A DNA stretch of 7,519 nucleotides, from contig DIXH01000089.1 in assembly GCA_002428605.1 (NCBI GenBank), positions 10,280 to 17,798 on the forward strand, given 5' to 3'. Each line of letters opens with the position of its first letter. Positions within the stretch are counted from its first letter, which is position 1. The stretch comes from Clostridiaceae bacterium UBA6085 (lineage in GTDB: Bacteria; Bacillota; Clostridia; Clostridiales; Clostridiaceae). Below, one piece after another: positions 6,195 through 7,519 of this stretch. The notes beneath the pieces are model-generated. The model saw only the letters and a program-made list of their open reading frames with translations, was not told where the DNA came from and searched no databases. Made by a program: the position numbers and the translations under genes.

Positions 6195-7106
6195 TTGAGG
6201 GAAACACTTGATGCTGTCGCAGTTGGAACACTTGATCCTGAGGAGACACTGGTGCAGGCAAGGTGGCTTGTGCTTCAGGCTAAGGTACCAACCTGGAATC
6301 CTGACATTGCGTTCTGGGGGTACTTCGATCCGGATGGAATGCCACACGATGCTAGGGTAGAGTACATCTTTACACCTACCTACATAGCCGTATCAATACT
6401 TTTTAACGTGATGATGAGGCTTCCAAGCCGCGCAATGAAGATCGATGGGTTTGCAGAGATTCTTAAGAAGGGACTTAATGCAGCTACCGGGCGGAATTTC
6501 GAGGGAGCAGGCTATGAGGCGGTCAGCGGGCTTTTGGATGCCCTGGAGATATTTGCAGACGGAAGGATGTTTGATTTCATCGAGACATATCCTGATATAG
6601 CCCCATCATTCACAAGGCTGCTTTTGGACTCGGAAGCCTTCATCGCTTTAAAGGTCAGGGAAGGGAAGCTTTCCTTAGGATGGGGCGAGGATTGCCTTCA
6701 AAGAGCCTGGGCAGTCATGGGAAGGATAAGGAGAAGCAGGACAAATACAAAGGTTTTCGTATACGGTACACTCATGAGCGGGAGGTCTAACAGCTTCCTC
6801 ATGGAGGGAAGCCTTTTCCTGGGGGAGGCTTCTGTAAGGGGATATTCGATGTATGAGCCATCATGGTATCCTGGTGTCAGGCGAGACCCTCATGGGGTAG
6901 TGCTCGGTGAACTGTATGAGGTGGATAAGGAAACGTTGAAGAGACTGAACGAGCTTGAGGGTGAAGGGTCTCTCTACGAGCTTGACTATGCGGATGCTGT
7001 GACCGATTCCGGAACCATTCATGGAGCAGCAGTATATGTGTACCTGCATGATGTAAGGCCGGAAAGCCATGTGCCGCTTGCAAACCAGCCATGGAGGGAA
7101 AGATGA
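6195..7106 (+). CDS. Uncharacterised helical domain fused to gamma-glutamylcyclotransferase (GGCT/AIG2) domain
   Basis: TTG 6195 is the first conventional start and gives 303 residues; a start at ATA 6129 would give 325 and has the better ribosome site. Residues about 1-180 (TTG numbering) are a mostly helical domain I do not recognise, with conserved-looking W-N-P-D-I-A-F-W-G-Y-F-D-P-D-G-M-P-H-D near 34-51. Residues about 186-303 are a GGCT-like barrel. It has V-F-V-Y-G-T-L-M-S-G-R-S-N (187-199), the substrate-loop signature, and L-N-E-L-E-G-E-G-S-L-Y, where Glu255 matches the catalytic general acid/base of the family. The Y-G-T-L form is that of GGACT/AIG2/BtrG enzymes, which release 5-oxoproline from gamma-glutamyl amines or peptides. 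Activity is therefore plausible, with unknown substrate. The gene is 87 bases (ATA) or 153 bases (TTG) after the regulator and overlaps the next gene by one base (stop 7104-7106), implying coupling. Confidence 0.75.
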   Translation: MRETLDAVAVGTLDPEETLVQARWLVLQAKVPTWNPDIAFWGYFDPDGMPHDARVEYIFTPTYIAVSILFNVMMRLPSRAMKIDGFAEILKKGLNAATGRNFEGAGYEAVSGLLDALEIFADGRMFDFIETYPDIAPSFTRLLLDSEAFIALKVREGKLSLGWGEDCLQRAWAVMGRIRRSRTNTKVFVYGTLMSGRSNSFLMEGSLFLGEASVRGYSMYEPSWYPGVRRDPHGVVLGELYEVDKETLKRLNELEGEGSLYELDYADAVTDSGTIHGAAVYVYLHDVRPESHVPLANQPWRER

Positions 7107-7519
7107 TGGACAGGGAGAAGATGGTATGGTATGCCGTATACGGTTCAAACCTGCTGTTTAAAAGGTTCATGTGCTATCTAAAAGGCGGAAGCTTCAGGGG
7201 CGGTCGTTCATCAGAGCCATGTACGGATGCATCTCCACCGAGAGCAAGGCTTCTGTACGAAATACCATATGACATGTACTTTGGTAAATCATCAGGCTCC
7301 TGGGAAGGGAAGGGTGTATCTTTCCTGGATGTTACGAAACCGGGTAGAGCATATGGTGTTGCGTATCTCATAACCAGGGAACAGTTCGAGCATATCTGCA
7401 GGGAGGAGAACGGAGGCCATAAGCCTGAAATTGGGTCGACCTGGTATGACCTGGTGCTGCCTGTGGGAAAGTTCGATAAGATTCCTGTTTTGACACTAAC
7501 AAGCAGCAGAGTGTTTTTA
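7106..7519 (+). CDS. Second GGCT-fold protein, YGSN type (3' end cut by window)
   Basis: The frame is open to the last base, giving 138 residues so far. ATG codons at 7103 and 7106 are both possible. GGAGGG (7093-7098) is seven bases from 7106 and four from 7103, so 7106 is preferred. Near the start is W-Y-A-V-Y-G-S-N-L (residues 8-16), the glycine loop of the GGCT fold, followed by R-F-M-C-Y-L-K-G-G. Later blocks are I-P-Y-D-M-Y-F-G (53-60), S-W-E-G-K-G-V-S-F-L-D (65-75) and R-A-Y-G-V-A-Y-L-I-T (81-90). The acidic pair in C-R-E-E-N-G-G (Glu100/Glu101), placed before W-Y-D-L, is the best candidate for the catalytic Glu. This family is widespread in Firmicutes as uncharacterised proteins; substrate and activity are unknown. 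It is a different GGCT subfamily from the gene before it, so this is not a recent tandem duplication. Confidence 0.75.
   Translation, partial: MDREKMVWYAVYGSNLLFKRFMCYLKGGSFRGGRSSEPCTDASPPRARLLYEIPYDMYFGKSSGSWEGKGVSFLDVTKPGRAYGVAYLITREQFEHICREENGGHKPEIGSTWYDLVLPVGKFDKIPVLTLTSSRVFL

Overview
The window reads as ordinary chromosomal DNA from a low-to-mid GC Gram-positive bacterium, most likely a member of the Clostridia. The evidence is strong purine-rich Shine-Dalgarno sites, TTG and GTG starts beside ATG, heavy use of AGG/AGA for arginine and ATA for isoleucine, a lipobox lipoprotein with a Ser/Thr/Pro linker, and proteins typical of Firmicutes (a Fra/YdhG-type DUF1801 protein, a YdeI/OmdA protein, an SH3-C39 secreted protein). 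I see no tRNA, rRNA, CRISPR array, insertion sequence or phage gene.

Layout. Bases 1-801 (+) are the 3' part of a secreted SH3b plus C39-like cysteine peptidase gene. A symmetric hairpin at 803-829 can terminate it and also the convergent gene that ends at 903. Bases 903-1985 (-) encode a lipoprotein with seven DUF5050-like propeller repeats. The divergent intergenic region 1986-2274 holds a probable promoter for the lipoprotein, a triplet of ACTAT repeats, a doubtful small ORF, and a good extended -10 promoter (2199-2228) facing right.

From 2275 to the right edge seven genes run head to tail on the + strand, with overlaps or gaps of 87 bases or less and no intrinsic terminator between them. 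In order they encode a YbiR-like CitMHS/IT-superfamily permease, a Fra/YdhG DUF1801 protein, a LacA/Maa-type sugar O-acetyltransferase, a YdeI/OmdA protein, a HTH regulator with a degenerate WYL-like C-terminus, an uncharacterised helical domain fused to a gamma-glutamylcyclotransferase (GGCT) domain, and a second GGCT-fold protein cut by the window end. They are probably one transcription unit. The mix (permease, possible iron chaperone, acetyltransferase, stress-linked YdeI, two GGCT-fold enzymes, built-in regulator) suggests stress response or small-molecule detoxification. No pathway can be read with confidence.

The points most worth a second look are around the GGCT fusion gene. Its best Shine-Dalgarno site faces an ATA codon rather than a standard start. 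The leader before it carries alternating copies of TGAAGC and GCTTCA that could be an operator for the preceding regulator or competing RNA hairpins. I do not see convincing evidence for a wholly new system.
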